A stretch of 64,000 nucleotides of DNA from Strigamia acuminata (Eukaryota > Arthropoda > Chilopoda > Geophilomorpha > Linotaeniidae), in NCBI GenBank assembly GCA_949358305.1, contig OX442322.1, forward strand, positions 9,114,001 through 9,178,000, written 5' to 3'. Positions within the stretch are counted from its first letter, which is position 1; every line of letters begins with the position of its first letter. The notes under the pieces were generated by a model. The model was not told the origin of the DNA and did not search any database. It saw only the letters and a program-made list of their open reading frames with translations. This document shows positions 40,709-53,400 of this stretch, in pieces. A program made the position numbers and the translations under genes.

Positions 40709-42214
40709 TGTTGCGAGCAAGGACGCAACAAAAAGATTAGAAGACTCGCGTTTCACCTCTGAAAATGGTAGAAGATCTTTTTAATTTTAGTCCATAGTTT
40801 TGACCATGAGTTTGGGACATATCTGAGATGTCCAGTTGCCGGTTTTGACCGACGGTCGCATGCAGAGCAGACCTCGGCGGTTGTCGTGTTGTCGATCGCA
40901 CCTGGAATTGGTCAGGGGATATGTCTTTGATCGTTTTGTGGTTGTTTTAGTATTTGTTATTAGTTGTTTACCTCTGTTATTTGCTTTTGAGACGTTTTTG
41001 TGTTCGGTTCGGGTTCCAGTACACTTGTGAATGAGCTGAGTGTATATTCTCAGCATAATCGCCATAGCATAGGTCAACTGGATTCAGGAAACTGTGTATT
41101 TATTAGTTTTAAAGAGGTTTTACATATTGTTTTGACGGTTGCTAACCTTTGCTGGATGTTTTAGTGTTTTGATGCTCATTGGAGACGTGGGACAGCAAGA
41201 AACAAACGGTTTTGGGTGTCCTTGGCATTTGAGTGCACATGAGCGCATTGGGATCGTGTTCGGGAGAGAGAGAGACCAGGAAACGCCTCGTTTGGCTTCC
41301 CTGCAACGTCCCCACACTGAGTTTGGAAGTCCCAGCGCTGTTGTCATGCCTTGGTCGACCCTGGAAGTCTGTTTGACTCGTTTCTGCTCTCATTCACGGC
41401 AGTTAGCAACTGCCTGGCCGCCATTTTGGAAAGGAGCGGTTCTCTTTGTGTTTGAGCACTGCTGGGAGATTTTCCTAGAACATAGCAAGCTGGGTAGCAA
41501 TATTTATTTTAATACTTTGTGATTTTATAGAAGTGTTTTAACTGTACATTTGTTAATTTCACTTAACTTTACAAACAAGTGCAGAGATGAGTATTGAGGT
41601 AGGCTGCCTTGCCATTGGTTGTTAATCTTCTTTTTGCTTTGTTAATTGTTAAGTATATTTTAGATTGAGTTTTGCCTTGGTTTCATTGCTTTATTTTGTC
41701 TAAATTCTATTTATGTTTTAAGAACAAATGTACATAGGTTTTAAGCTATTTTAGTTCAGATTGAATTACGCCATTGTTGCATCATTGCATTGTAGCTTGT
41801 TGTTGCTATAATTTAGTTGCTAGGCGCACTGTTGTTAGAGTAGGTTGCTAAAGAAGCAATAGTTGTTATCTGTTGTTAAGAATAAAGCCAGTTGATGTGT
41901 TTTTACTCTGCTTTGGGTGAATCATTTCTGATCTGGTTTTCTGCTACAAGAAACATGATAATGAGTGAGTAGAGAGTTTTGCATGCTCTCCTCCTCACTG
42001 AAGGCACAAGGTTTTTTCCCCAGTATCCAGAGAGCTGCTTTAATCACTTCAACTAAATGCAGTTGGGCCTAATTTCTCCAGATGCATTTAGGCCTACAAC
42101 TTGGGCTGAGAATTCAACTTGTTTCATCATCCACTATACAGTCTCGGGCGGTTTCCAGAGTTTGGTGACCAATTCGCCAGTCTTTTCCTGTGAGATCCAA
42201 GGTTGTTTGCTACA
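40709..42214 (+). repeat. NA-2 3' LTR
   Basis: 1,506 bp, apparently identical to the 5' LTR: all open frames on both strands recur unchanged at +7,032 bp. Confidence 0.93.
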
Positions 42215-42219
42215 GCCCG

Positions 42220-42442
42220 GAATTTCTACCCAGCAGCTAAAGAGGTTTTGCCAATCACTTTATCTAAATGCAGTCAGGCCTAGTTTCATGCAGTCAGGCC
42301 TAACACTTCTTCAAGTTAGGCTTATGCTCAGAGAGAGGATTTCAACTTGTCTCTTCAACCACTATACAGTCTCGGGCGGTTTCCAGAGTTTGGTGACCAA
42401 TTCGCCAGTTTTTTCCTGTGAGATCCAAGGTTGTTTGCTACA
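42220..42442 (+). repeat. BP-A 3' LTR, right part
   Basis: Last 223 bp of the BP-A 3' LTR, starting after the second gcccg and ending GTTTGCTACA against the satellite. It continues 33676 and completes exactly 1,572 bp. Confidence 0.92.
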
Positions 42443-42730
42443 CAAACACCACAAGTCCAATGTCTCTGAATGTTTAGAAATAGTGTTTAAACCTTAGTAG
42501 AAGCCTTCAATGTAAGTTTTAGCAACATCCAAGCAATAAATTTTAAAAAAAAAATTTTGAGCTTATTTCACATTGCAGTTGACTTAGCACAAAGACCACA
42601 AGATCAATGTCTCTGAATGTTCAGAAATAGTGTTTAAACCTTAGTAGAAGGCTCCAATGTAAGTTTTAGCAACATCCAAGCAATGATTTGGGAGAATAGA
42701 CTTTTGATCTCATCACAGTTGACTTAGCAC
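42443..42730. repeat. 140-bp satellite, about two monomers
   Basis: Continues the array of 8903-9658 in phase across the BP-A insertion. One monomer carries a diverged AT-rich stretch (about 42536-42575) in place of the usual TGATTTGGGAGAATAGAC block. Confidence 0.93.
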
Positions 42731-43319
42731 TGTTGCGGTCAGTCAACAGGAACAGAGAAGAACTGAGATGTGGCGATTCGAAACTCCCGCCAACAAACTC
42801 AAACGATCGTATAGTGAAATTCGTACGTGTACCGTGTGGAAATGCACTTGATTCGCCTCAAAATCTCCTGTTACATGAAGGTTTAACTGTTGGAAACACT
42901 TTTGCATGGTATCCAAGTGCTTGCTGATCCATTGGCCAGTCTGGGAAAAATGGTTTCCTACTCAGGACACATTGGAAATGGGTCAAAAGCAGAAAATACA
43001 AGAGTTAACATTAACACGACTATTTTAATCAAATATAAAATGGCAACTCAATAATTACACATTATCAATCAAAAGGCACGCAACAAGCCAATTGTCGGCA
43101 ATTTACAATAAAGAAATACTCCGTTGCCACGGAAACGGAGGAAATGCAATTTCAAGCAAAGACAACAAATTACGAGAAATGTATTAAAAATAATGTGTAA
43201 TAGCTCAAAATGAGCACAAAAAACTCAGGAATAATAAAGTCTATCGTAACAACAAAATTCGTTAATCAAAACAATGAGAAAACAGCGAAAACAGTGATCG
43301 CTAGGCAGATAATTGGGCC
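42731..43319 (-). repeat. Second BP-B LTR, partial
   Basis: 589 bp matching 21958-22546, inserted in the satellite after ..TTAGCAC and cut by BP-C at 43319. Whether it is a solo LTR or the end of a full element cannot be decided, because the rest lies beyond the BP-C insertion. Confidence 0.88.
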
Positions 43320-44960
43320 TGTAGCGGTCAATCACACAGGACAGAAAAGAACTGAGCCATGGCGTTTTGAATCTCCCGCCAATCCACTCAAACGATCGTA
43401 TAGTGAGGTTAGTACGTATACCGTGTGGAAACAGATTTAATTTGTCCCGAAATGCATTGGAGAATGAAGGAATCCCTGTAGAAACTACTGTTGAATGGTA
43501 TCCAAGTGTCCGCTTAACCATTGACCAGTCTGGGAAAATGTTTGGCTACTCCCGACACATTGTAATGGCGACGAAAGTAAAAACTCCAGGAGATAACATA
43601 AAACAACTTATTTATTCGGAAGTAGAATGATAACTGACCAAATACACGAATGTACGTTGGCTAACAAAGAAAATGCACGTGCAAAACAATGGTCACGGCA
43701 CGCGCCAAGGTAAAAAACACAATTGAGAAATTCCGTTGCTATGACAACGGAGAAAAATGAAATACATTGAAGTGAGCGATTGCTCAAAAATGCATTAAAA
43801 TCAAATTGCAATATGTCAAAATGACCACAAAGATGTCAGGAACATAAAAGTAAATGGTAACAATGCTCAAAAACACTTAAAACAATGAGAAAATACAGAA
43901 AGAATCGATCGGGAAGCAGACGATCGGCTCAGCCAATCAGAATACAGCAAAGTTACGTAATGCAAAGATTTGAATTTAAAACCTCACAAAATCACTGAAA
44001 TGGTAAATAATATGCACTAAAATACAATGAAATGAAATAGTAAATGCAAAACAAGTATTAATAATACAATAGAATCGATTTAATAACGAAATTAGCGAAT
44101 AAATCCAACATGGCGCCCGTACAACTCAATAAGAGCGGCAAAACACGACATTTGAATTCTGACACAAGAATATAGCAAATACTAGGTAATGTTACTAATA
44201 AATACACTTAGGAAAAGTAATTTCCTTCAAAATAAAGCACTTTTAATAAGAATACACATGAAAATTAGTCTTGAAAGAAAAGAAACGATCGCGGACGGCA
44301 ACGCACATGCGAGGTCCGTCACGATCGTTCGTACAGACAAAACGGCTGCTCCGGGAAAGAAACTAAGTGCACAGATCGACAGATCACCCCTGAATTAGTC
44401 TAAAACAATATTAGGATCAATTCTAACGACAAGAATTCAATGAAAACGAAAGGTTAGAAGTTGGAGTCAAAACCGAACTAGATTTCGAAATATGACGTCA
44501 CTCCAATTACACTAGTGAACTGTTTGACGACGGATGCACCCAATTTCACACGGAAACACACAAAATGAATAGGAATTGATAATATAAGACAAATTCTTTT
44601 AAATAACACTTGAAATGAATGCAATAGACAATGAAATATCATATTTTAATAAACAACAGTATCATAAAACACTTTAATAGTTTTAATAATGCAAAAAATC
44701 CTGTAAAATAAGATTAAAATGTTATGCAAAATAAAACACACTAGAATAAGTCTATTTAAACACACAATACCCAAAATTCATGACAATATAAGAAAATAAT
44801 GAACTAAAAGCTTTAATATGACACAAAAAACACCTGAAATGTAAGTCAAACTATTAGAAGCAAAATTTAACAACACTTTGAATATTTAATAGGACAATAA
44901 AATGGCAAATAAAAAGCAGTATCAATTTATATTCCACTCTGTTTGCAACAGGTTGCAACA
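43320..44960 (-). repeat. BP-C 3' LTR
   Basis: About 1,641 bp. In element orientation it starts TGTTGCAACCTGTTGCAAACA (a doubled start; the true edge could be 44950) and ends ACCGCTACA. It is alignable with the BP-B LTR in blocks, including the ACATGGCGCCC motif near 44108. Confidence 0.82.
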
Positions 44961-44972
44961 GAGAATTGCCGG

Positions 44973-44993
44973 CGAAAGGAGAGAGAAGAGAGA
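44973..44993 (-). other. Pyrimidine tract before BP-C 3' LTR
   Basis: In element orientation TCTCTCTTCTCTCTCCTTTC, then GCCGGCAATTCTC and the LTR; same plan as BP-B. Confidence 0.68.
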
Positions 44994-45015
44994 ACCACAC
45001 ACAAAGTCTTATTAG

Positions 45016-48000
45016 TCACTCTAGTTCAAGAGCTCTCACATGTTTCACTGATCTTTTTAACTCTCTTCCATCGGGTAACACTACTTTGACAATTCTGATA
45101 AGACCATCATCACCGGGAAAAATTTCTTTTATCCTGGCAAGGGGCCAAAAATAGGGATTTGTTCCTATTTTTTCTAGTAGCACAATTTGATCCACTTTAG
45201 GATTTTTGAAGAACTTATCACCTTTGGTTTCGTAAAAGTTTCTCAATTGCATGAGATAACTCTGTTTCCAGATCTGCCAGAAATCCCATATAAATTTTCG
45301 TCGTTTTGTATCAAGTTTTCTCAAATCTAATTTTTTAATCGCACTAAGTTTTTTGTTTATTAAGTACTTTGGCATGCCTCCTGTTAAAAAGTTTTCAGGT
45401 GCCAAAATTCTACCACCATCAACACTGTCTGGGACGTAAGATAAGGGTCTTGAATTTAACACTGAACTAATTTCTAAAGCCAAAGTTTGGAGAGTTTCCA
45501 AGTCAACTGTATAGCGAAGTAATGTTTTTCGAAGTTTATCCTTAACTGACCGGACGAGGCGTTCCCATGCCCCGCCCATCCAGGGGGACAGTGGTGGGAT
45601 AAAAGTCCAAATCACTCTTTTTTCAGATAGGAAAGTCTGTATGTCCTTGTGTCCAATTAGTTTTCCCCACGATTGTAACTCCACGCTGCCGCGCTCGAAG
45701 GTTTTGCTATTATCGGAGAATATTTTAGCAGGATAGCCAAAACGTGCTCCGAATCGTCTCATTGCAAGTAGAAACTTTTGAACAGAAAGGTCATCGGAAA
45801 CCTCTAAATGTAGGGATCGGGTCACCATACATGTGAATAAAAGAATATAAACCTTTTTGCGTTCTTTCTTGTTAGTTCCGACGTAAATTGGCCCAAGATG
45901 GTCAATTCCCGTGTGTTGGAATGGAGCGGCTGGAGTTATACGTTCAGAAGGAAGGTCACCTGTAGAAGGGTTGTTTCGTGCAAGTTTTCCACGTCTGCAA
46001 ATTGCACATTCTCGAATAACTGTCTGAATTGTTCTCCTTCCTTTTACGATCCAATATTGCTCACGTAAACGGTATAATGTTTCGCTTATATCACCATGAA
46101 ATAGTTCCAGATGCACTTTTTTGATCAACAATCTTGTTAACCAACTATCGTAAGGTAGAATAATTGGATAAACCTCATCAAAAGTCAATAAAGATTTTTT
46201 CAAGCGACTACGAAGTCGAAGTAATCCGTCCTCGTCAATGAAAAGCTCGAAATTTCGTAGGGTGGAATGTTTACTCAGTTCTCGTTTGTTTTTCACATCC
46301 TCAAGTTCCTCAGAAAAATGCAGTTTCTGCGAAAACTGCAGGATCTTCAATTGGTTCGTCTCTAACTCGAGTGGCGAGAGAGGCTCACCGCGCAAAAGTT
46401 TGTTTTTCCACCTCAAAATATAAGAAAAAACTCCTAAAAGTCGGTTGTAATCACGGAAACGTTTGAAGAATTGACCAATAAAGCTTTCTTTAACTTGAAT
46501 AGTCATCACAATGATTTTTCGTTCCTCTTCTGAAAGATTTTCTTGTATAACTTCCTTTTTCTCTAGTTTTGAAACATCAACTCCGAACCACCAAAGCTTA
46601 TTGTTCATTAATGTTTTTGAGTTCTGTGGTCGAGTTAACAAATCAGCTGGGTTAAATTCCGTTGGTACGTGGGACCATTGTTCGGGCTTGGTTGAAGAAG
46701 TAATTTCTTGAACACGGTTCGAGACGTATGGCTTCCACACATTTTTATCGGAATTGATCCAGGCTAAAGTAATGGTGGAGTCCGAGTAGTATCGCACTTC
46801 AGTGACTGGATAACCAGGAAGAAAATTCTCAAGCAGATACTTTGTCATTCTTACTCCTACCAATGCTGCAGTTAATTCAAGTCGAGGAAGCGTAATTTTC
46901 TTGGCTGGCGCAATACGGCATTTGCTCAACAGTAAAGTTCTTTTGCCATCCACATTGACGACAAAAATTGAACAGCCAAATGCTTTCATACTGGCATCGC
47001 AGAAAACTTCCAATGTTATGTCCTGACCTGAATAAGTCTGTAGCCAACGTTGAACTTTTAATTCCTTCAACTTCTGTATGTCGAGATTAAATTCTTCGAC
47101 TTCTTTTTTCTCGGAGTCAAGAATCACTTCGTCCCAATTTTTTGTTCGAGCCCAGATAGCTTGAACAAGCAGTTTCATTCGAAGAACGACAGGTGAAATG
47201 AGACCCATCGGATCAAATATGGATGCCATAAATGAGACCACTTCGCGTTTCGTTGTGGGAATTTTCTCTAACTTCGGGATTTTAAACATAATCATGTCGT
47301 CTTGTGTATTCCATAAGATTCCCAACATCTTGATGATTTGAAGGTCGTCAAAATTCTCACCTCTCATGTGAAAATTTTTTGATTGAAGATTTTCAAAGAC
47401 GGTTCTGCTAGCGGTTGCCCATTTAACAAGGGGAAGTTTCCCGTCGTCTAGAATCATCTTCAAATTCTCTGCATGTGTCGTTGTATCGGCGGTGAAATCT
47501 CCTCCAGAAGTCAAATCATCCATAAAGATTCCGCTATCTAAAGCATCTACTTCTTTAGGATGAGTTTCTTCAAATTGTTTCGCTTGTTTTCGTATCGTAG
47601 CACAAAGGAGAAATGGAGAAGATATTACCCCAAATGGTACGACAATCATCCTCAGAATTAGTATGTTATTCCACAGGTTTTGCCACGAATACGGTTGTTT
47701 GAAATAGTCACGAGTAACCCATAAGAAACGTAAGAAATTCCTATGTGTAGGGTTAATCAAAACCTGAAGGAAAGCCTGCTTAATGTCAGCGATTACAGGG
47801 ATGCAATATAGTCTAAATCTCACCAACACAAGAATTAAGTCTGGATTTAAAGATGGGCCAGGGTACAAGCACTCATTCAACGAAAGTTTTCTTTTTTTGG
47901 CAGACGATGCGTTGAACACGATCCTAAATTTTGTCGTATCCCTGTCCTCCTTCACAACGGGGTGGTGAGGAATATTATAGATGCCTTTTCTCAAAAAACG

Positions 48001-49699
48001 TTCTTCTTTGGGAACCTCTTCGGCATGTTCCTCTACAACGTATTGCATTATTGCCTCATCATACCTCTTCTTGAGATCTTCATTCGTGTCTATTCGTTTG
48101 AGAGTATTTGCCAATTGGTTTATCGATTTTTCCCAATTAGAGTCCAAATCCTCTTCTAAACCGTTGAATGGCAACAAGACTTCATATCTTCCGTCATCCA
48201 TTCGCTGGGTTGTCTTTTCAAATCTGTCTCTGGTAAAGTCAGATTCTTTTTCTCCAGAATTTATTCCTATCGCTTCCAGATTCCACAATTTGTCCAGCTT
48301 CTGATTAATATCGATCTGGCAGGTATTGCAACACGATGTAAGATCGGCTTCCTCTTCAAACAGGCTGGTATTTCCAGCTGCACCGGAAAGTACCCATCCG
48401 AACAACGTGTTGATAAGTCCAAGATCTTCATTAATCTTCTTGCGACCTTCTTTCACAATTTTCCACCAAACGTCAACTCCTAACAGGAGGTCAACATTGG
48501 CAGTCGTTGCTGGCAAATCTTCGGCTAACTCCATTTTCAGTTTCTTCACCTTTTCTATGACAGAAGGATTCAAGATTCCTTGCACTCTCGGAAGGTTTTC
48601 AACGGATAACATGGTCAACTTGATATCTTGTTCATCATGTTTTGACTTGAGATTTATGTTGAAAACATCGTAGTCTATTTCTGCTGGCGTAGAGTCATTA
48701 AATCTTTGAGTGGTCGCCGATATACTTCCACATTTCCTCAACTTGAGACGATTGACCAATGCAGTGGTAACAAATGACCTATGGCTGCCCGGATCAATCA
48801 TGCCACGAATATGATGAAATCCACCAGACTTCGTTTTTAAATCCGCGGTGAAAATCATTAATTGAAGGGTCGTGGAGATGGCACATGAGACGTGGGTCGT
48901 CACTTGTGGCTCCTTCGGCTTCTCTACATTGCTTGGAGAATTCTTCACTTCTTGTTTTTTGCAAATGGTGGAGTGATGTCTCCCACCGCAATGCTTGCAG
49001 GAAAATTTGACTTTGCAATCACCGACTCTATGTCCAGTTCTGAAACAGTTAAAACAAAGTCTGTTTTTCTTAACTATTTCGATTTTTGCATTGATTTCGT
49101 ACTCCTTTCCGCACGATCCATTCAGATGATTGTCGTCACAAAAAATGCACTTTACAGTCTTTGAAGGCGCACTTTTGTTGTCCGATTTAGGTTCACTCTT
49201 TGTCTTTGCACTTGTAGACTGCTTGGCGTCTTGAGTGGCTGCACACGTGGTCATTGAACCCTTAGCTTTCTGTTTCTCAGCTTCAGACTTCTCATTCTTT
49301 TCTTTTTTCGATTTTTCAGAGGAAGAAACGTTTTCAGTTCTCTCAGCCATTGCAACTTCATTCAAAAAGAAATTGAGCAATGTCACGATATTCTTGTTTT
49401 GCATTCCGTGAACCTGGTAGAACCTCAATGCCATGGAATTCGGAAACTTGCTAATTATGTCGGGCAATAAGAAAGCTCCGGAAGTTTGAATTGGAATCTT
49501 TAATTGCTCGAGCAGTCTTATTGTCGCAGAAATTTTCGTCAAGTTTGCTTTTATCGCTTTGGTTGGATATACACTGGAAATTGTTTTTAAGTCTCTAATG
49601 GATTTGATTAGTGCAGTTTGCTGGGCATCCTCATCACCATAGTTTCTGTCGAGTTCCTCTCTGGCTAAGTCATATGATTCCTCGATCAAAGGGAAGGTG
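45016..49699 (-). pseudogene. gag-pol: BP-C gag-pol, 3' part (Gag middle to integrase)
   Basis: The main part of the BP-C polyprotein, from about residue 193 to the end. In order: rest of Gag; CCHC knuckles (CFNCFRTGHRVGDC and flanking fingers); protease with DPG in place of DSG (IDPGSHRSF); RT with IADIKQAF and FMDD in place of YMDD; RNase H (EVFCDAS, LELTAA, YYSDS); integrase zinc finger; core motifs GIDHLGP, FSDN and GGAWERL; C-terminal domain ending VKHVRALELE. No stop codon. Upstream, the reading frame runs on into the NA-3.3 LTR to an ATG at 50022, giving a chimeric frame of 1,668 codons. The true N-terminus is at 55546-56123. Confidence 0.92.
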
Positions 49700-49703
49700 G
49701 AGA

Positions 49704-50441
49704 TGTTTCCGGCAGCCCTGGACCGTGGCAGTCTGCAAGAAACGAGGAAGAAAAGATGAAGAATAACTTCTCTCACCTGATCTTGTAGTGAATTGCCGTG
49801 ATTGAATTCACTCTTGAAACTTATGGAAAATAAACGAAATTGCTGCCCTGAACAGGCGCAGCAATGAGCACACATTGAATCCAAGACTGATGTGCTAAAG
49901 CACATGAAAACTGAATTTATTCTAAAGTTAATATCTATCAAAAGTACACAGAAAGAAAAAGGGAGAAAAAAACTACATAACTTAACCCTAGCAAGCAAGT
50001 GTTGTTGTGCAACGCACAACAATTAGATCACCGATCGTAGCAACGGTTTACAACAATTGCACAGAGAATTCAGCCCTCTAGTGCCAACTTGTAAAGTATA
50101 ACAACTACTAAAAGCATAGAAATGAGCAAGAATGCATACAGAAAATACAGTAAACCGTTAAACACGCATTTCAAAGTAAAAACAAACTTAAAACTAACAG
50201 CAAACGACACTTTAGGTGAATCTTAGCAGAGAAAGCTCTAAAGTGCCGGTCAAGAAGTACAAAATTAAGCGGAATTAATGTACAACTACCACTCCCACGT
50301 CACAAACTTCACGAATCTCACTTAACATTCAGACAAAACTTAAGCTGCGCTATTAACTAAACACAAACTTAAATAATTGATCAATTCAAGCAAATCCGCT
50401 ATTGCGATAGCAAAAAATCCATGTTGCGCGTGCTCGCAACA
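49704..50441 (-). repeat. NA-3.3 3' LTR
   Basis: 738 bp. Contains the 44-nt GT-AG segment at 49733-49776. Transcription from this LTR would run into the rest of BP-C gag-pol on the same strand. Confidence 0.92.
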
Positions 50442-53400
50442 GCGTTGCCGGCCAAAGAAGAAGGGAAGGCAAGGCAGAAAACTGTTGAAGGAATTCCCCA
50501 TCAAAACCAAGAGCACGGAAAGAAAAAGTATCGAAGCCAAGCTTGACTTTGTGAAAGTCGCGAAGGCAAAACCATAGACACTAAAAGAAACTTAGAACAC
50601 GAGAGAAGAAAGAGAAGGGTCATGCCATGATGACCTAGTCCAGACACCAAGGGGCTACGGCGTCGCCAATAAACACGTGGCGCACACGCAGAAAACTTTT
50701 AGAAAATCCGACTGAACGGGTTTTCTAACCAAAACGACGTGAGAAAATTGCGGGAGCTTGTCCGAAAACTCAGTCTGTCAACCCGTAGACAGACGCTTAA
50801 ACTAAATGGAAACTAAAAACAGGAAAACGAGAATCCTCGTCAAAGAGGAAGGGGTGCTGATCCAAAACAATCGTCCAACCAAACACCGAGGTTAGAAGTC
50901 TCAGAACCAAGAACTAAACGTCGTCGAAAAAGGAAAACTGTCACAAAAGCTCTTGATCGAGCATGGCCTCGCAAGGAACCTGACATACATGAAGACTAGA
51001 AGAAACTTGGAACGCAAAAAAGAACAAACTTGAGACACGGCAGGCTTCACCGCCTCGTTGTCCTCGAGCCAGCGCTCAAGTGGCAACGTACCACGGAAAC
51101 CTCCGTCCGCACGAAAACACGAGCTGCGAACTCAAACTTATTAAACTATTAAAGACGATCCTTTTCTAGAAAACAAGAAAAATGCAAAATAAGGGAATGA
51201 ATGCGTTGACCCAGACCTATCGTCTGACCAACCACCCAGCATTCGTACGAAGAACTAGAAAATGCCGTCAAGACCTAGGCACCACTCTTTCGCAAAGAGT
51301 GACCAACTAACAACTTACCCAAAGCCATGACCACCTAGCTAACATGATCACACCAGAAGGAGGAAAAAGAGAACAAGAAGGCATGAAGCTCAGGCAATGC
51401 GAACCATTCGCAGCAACTGCCACGCAAAGGCGTTGACCGCACCCTGACTCGACATGAACCCACGAAACCGCTAAGAGCCGAGAATAAAGAAAAAAGGAAA
51501 GACTTAGTCAGATGACTGTGCAAGCCAACTGCGACCTCTTGTCTACAGTGACAAGGAAACACGCGCACGCTGACCCATCGACCACAACTTTCTCTAACTA
51601 ATATGAGAAAAACGGTTCAATTATCTAAAAAAACGAGCACGTTCTGTGCAAATAAATAAATACCGGCATAAACGTCAATATTATCACTAAAGCTATTGGC
51701 CAAGTATGGCCTCACAAAGGATACTAACAACTGGAACTGTGAAAACCAGCAAAGATCCCAAAACACTAAACTTTCTGCTTTTTTTTCCGAAGAGGGAATA
51801 AGTCCGTACCCAAATAATCAATCCATTTCCTCCCCACGAGAAAAGAAATGAAAGAGACTTGCTTCTTTTTGAAGATCAACAGGTGTCAAACGATACTGAA
51901 AAACGTTGGAAGCAGTGCAACTGCAACCAAATGAAACGAAGCTACCCTTCCTGCACGAAAACTAATCACGTCGTTGAAAAGAAATTAAAACCGGTGGCTT
52001 TCTTTCAACCGAGCTGCGCTTTACGAATGCGCCTTGAACAAGGAGGTACCCGATGGACTGCACGTCCGCACTCGGGCCACCGTGTAGCCTGTTGTGAGCA
52101 GACTACCACGAAGACTGAAACTTCTTTAACCGAGAGGGAAATAGAAACTAGATCTAGTTAAAACCCCATGCTCCAATAAGGAGGCTACCGTATGAACGCT
52201 TGGCCCACCCCGAGTCGGAACCAATATGATTGAACCGAGAAACGAGAGAAGAGGGAGGGTTGCTTGACGTCCCTGATTACGAGGGGCGTCACACATAGAC
52301 ATGAGCACAAGGACTTGCCAGTTGCCAACCGCATTCCTGGAACCGGTAAGCAACTGCAAGTCGACAATTGACTCGCTCACACACCCATTGACGACATCTT
52401 CAATCAGCAAGCCGACTTCCGGAAATCGCCACTCTACTGAAAGCACGTGTCGTCCAATGGCTAAAACGTGTTGCCGAGTGCCGGCGCCAAAAAGGCCGCA
52501 CACACACGTCCTTCGACCCATCCTAGAGTGGGCTCCCTGCCTAGTGCATGTCTGCCTCACTGCAGAGCTAGGGATGAAAGACTAACAACAACTACTCAGT
52601 CGCGGGAAGCCAACGTAGAAATAGGGGCCGCCAAGAGGCGCAGGGACTATGTCTCGGACACGACATCTGACAGAGTATGGCAGTGCAAACCTGCCCTCTG
52701 AAACACATCGAATGGCAGTCCTTGCTGTGCACAGCAAGAACGACCATCCAAAACAAGTACCTATACCCTAACGCCACGCTAGCTAGCCACAACCCAAAAA
52801 TAGCAAGCAAGCTATTTCCTAAACGAATAAGCTAAAATGTCCAAATTCTAAGGTTGCCCCAAAGAATTAGAATAACTAAACTTCCTTTTTTTTAAACGAT
52901 AAAAGGCGAGACTAATCACTAATGAAGACTCATGAAACGCTACGGACGTTTCCACGAAGAGACAGCGAAAATGCAGAACGTACATCACCAGCGGTAGACA
53001 CTGGGTGTAGCGGTCAACAACAGAAACTGGACTTGCCCAGTGGGCGGTGCGGATCGGCTGCTCTAAACTTCCAGCACCGACAGAAGTCACACGCCTTTCT
53101 AAATCCAAACCCACTTGCAAACAAGTCGTAACACAATCTAACCGAACAGAAATTTGACGGACAGATAAGAACCGACTGACCTCGCGGGCCAGCGCTCGCT
53201 CAGCTAGACATGAGCAGCAAAAGAACGAATCTCGTTCTATAAACAAGAAACGTTCTACAAACACACGAATACAAACGGGTGTGCCCTCTCCCGAAGCGGA
53301 GAGATGACCGACACCAGAGCTCACGAGGAAACTCGTGCGGCACACAAAAAACATTGGACACAAAACGTAAAGACCAGAGGTCGTCCACATTCCAAACACA

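Larger units (their letters stand above)
33677..42214 (+). mobile_element. NA-2, complete non-autonomous LTR element
   Basis: 8,538 bp with two 1,506-bp LTRs (33677-35182, 40709-42214), inserted in the BP-A 3' LTR with duplication gcccg (33672-33676, 42215-42219). LTR ends, the primer-binding region and ~500 nt of leader are close to BP-A, but the 5.5-kb internal region has no gag or pol. It is most simply a large derivative that uses BP-A proteins. Confidence 0.93.
9659..42442 (+). mobile_element. BP-A, autonomous BEL/Pao element carrying three nested insertions
   Basis: After removing NA-3.2, BP-B and NA-2 with their target duplications, a 9,216-bp element remains: 1,572-bp LTRs, leader, one gag-pol frame of 1,758 codons, and 52 nt before the 3' LTR. 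It is flanked by caaa (9655-9658 and 42443-42446) in one satellite monomer. Both LTRs reduce to exactly 1,572 bp. One difference seen is A at 9981 versus G at 32650. No stop codon or frameshift is seen in gag-pol, so inactivity comes only from the insertions. Confidence 0.93.
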
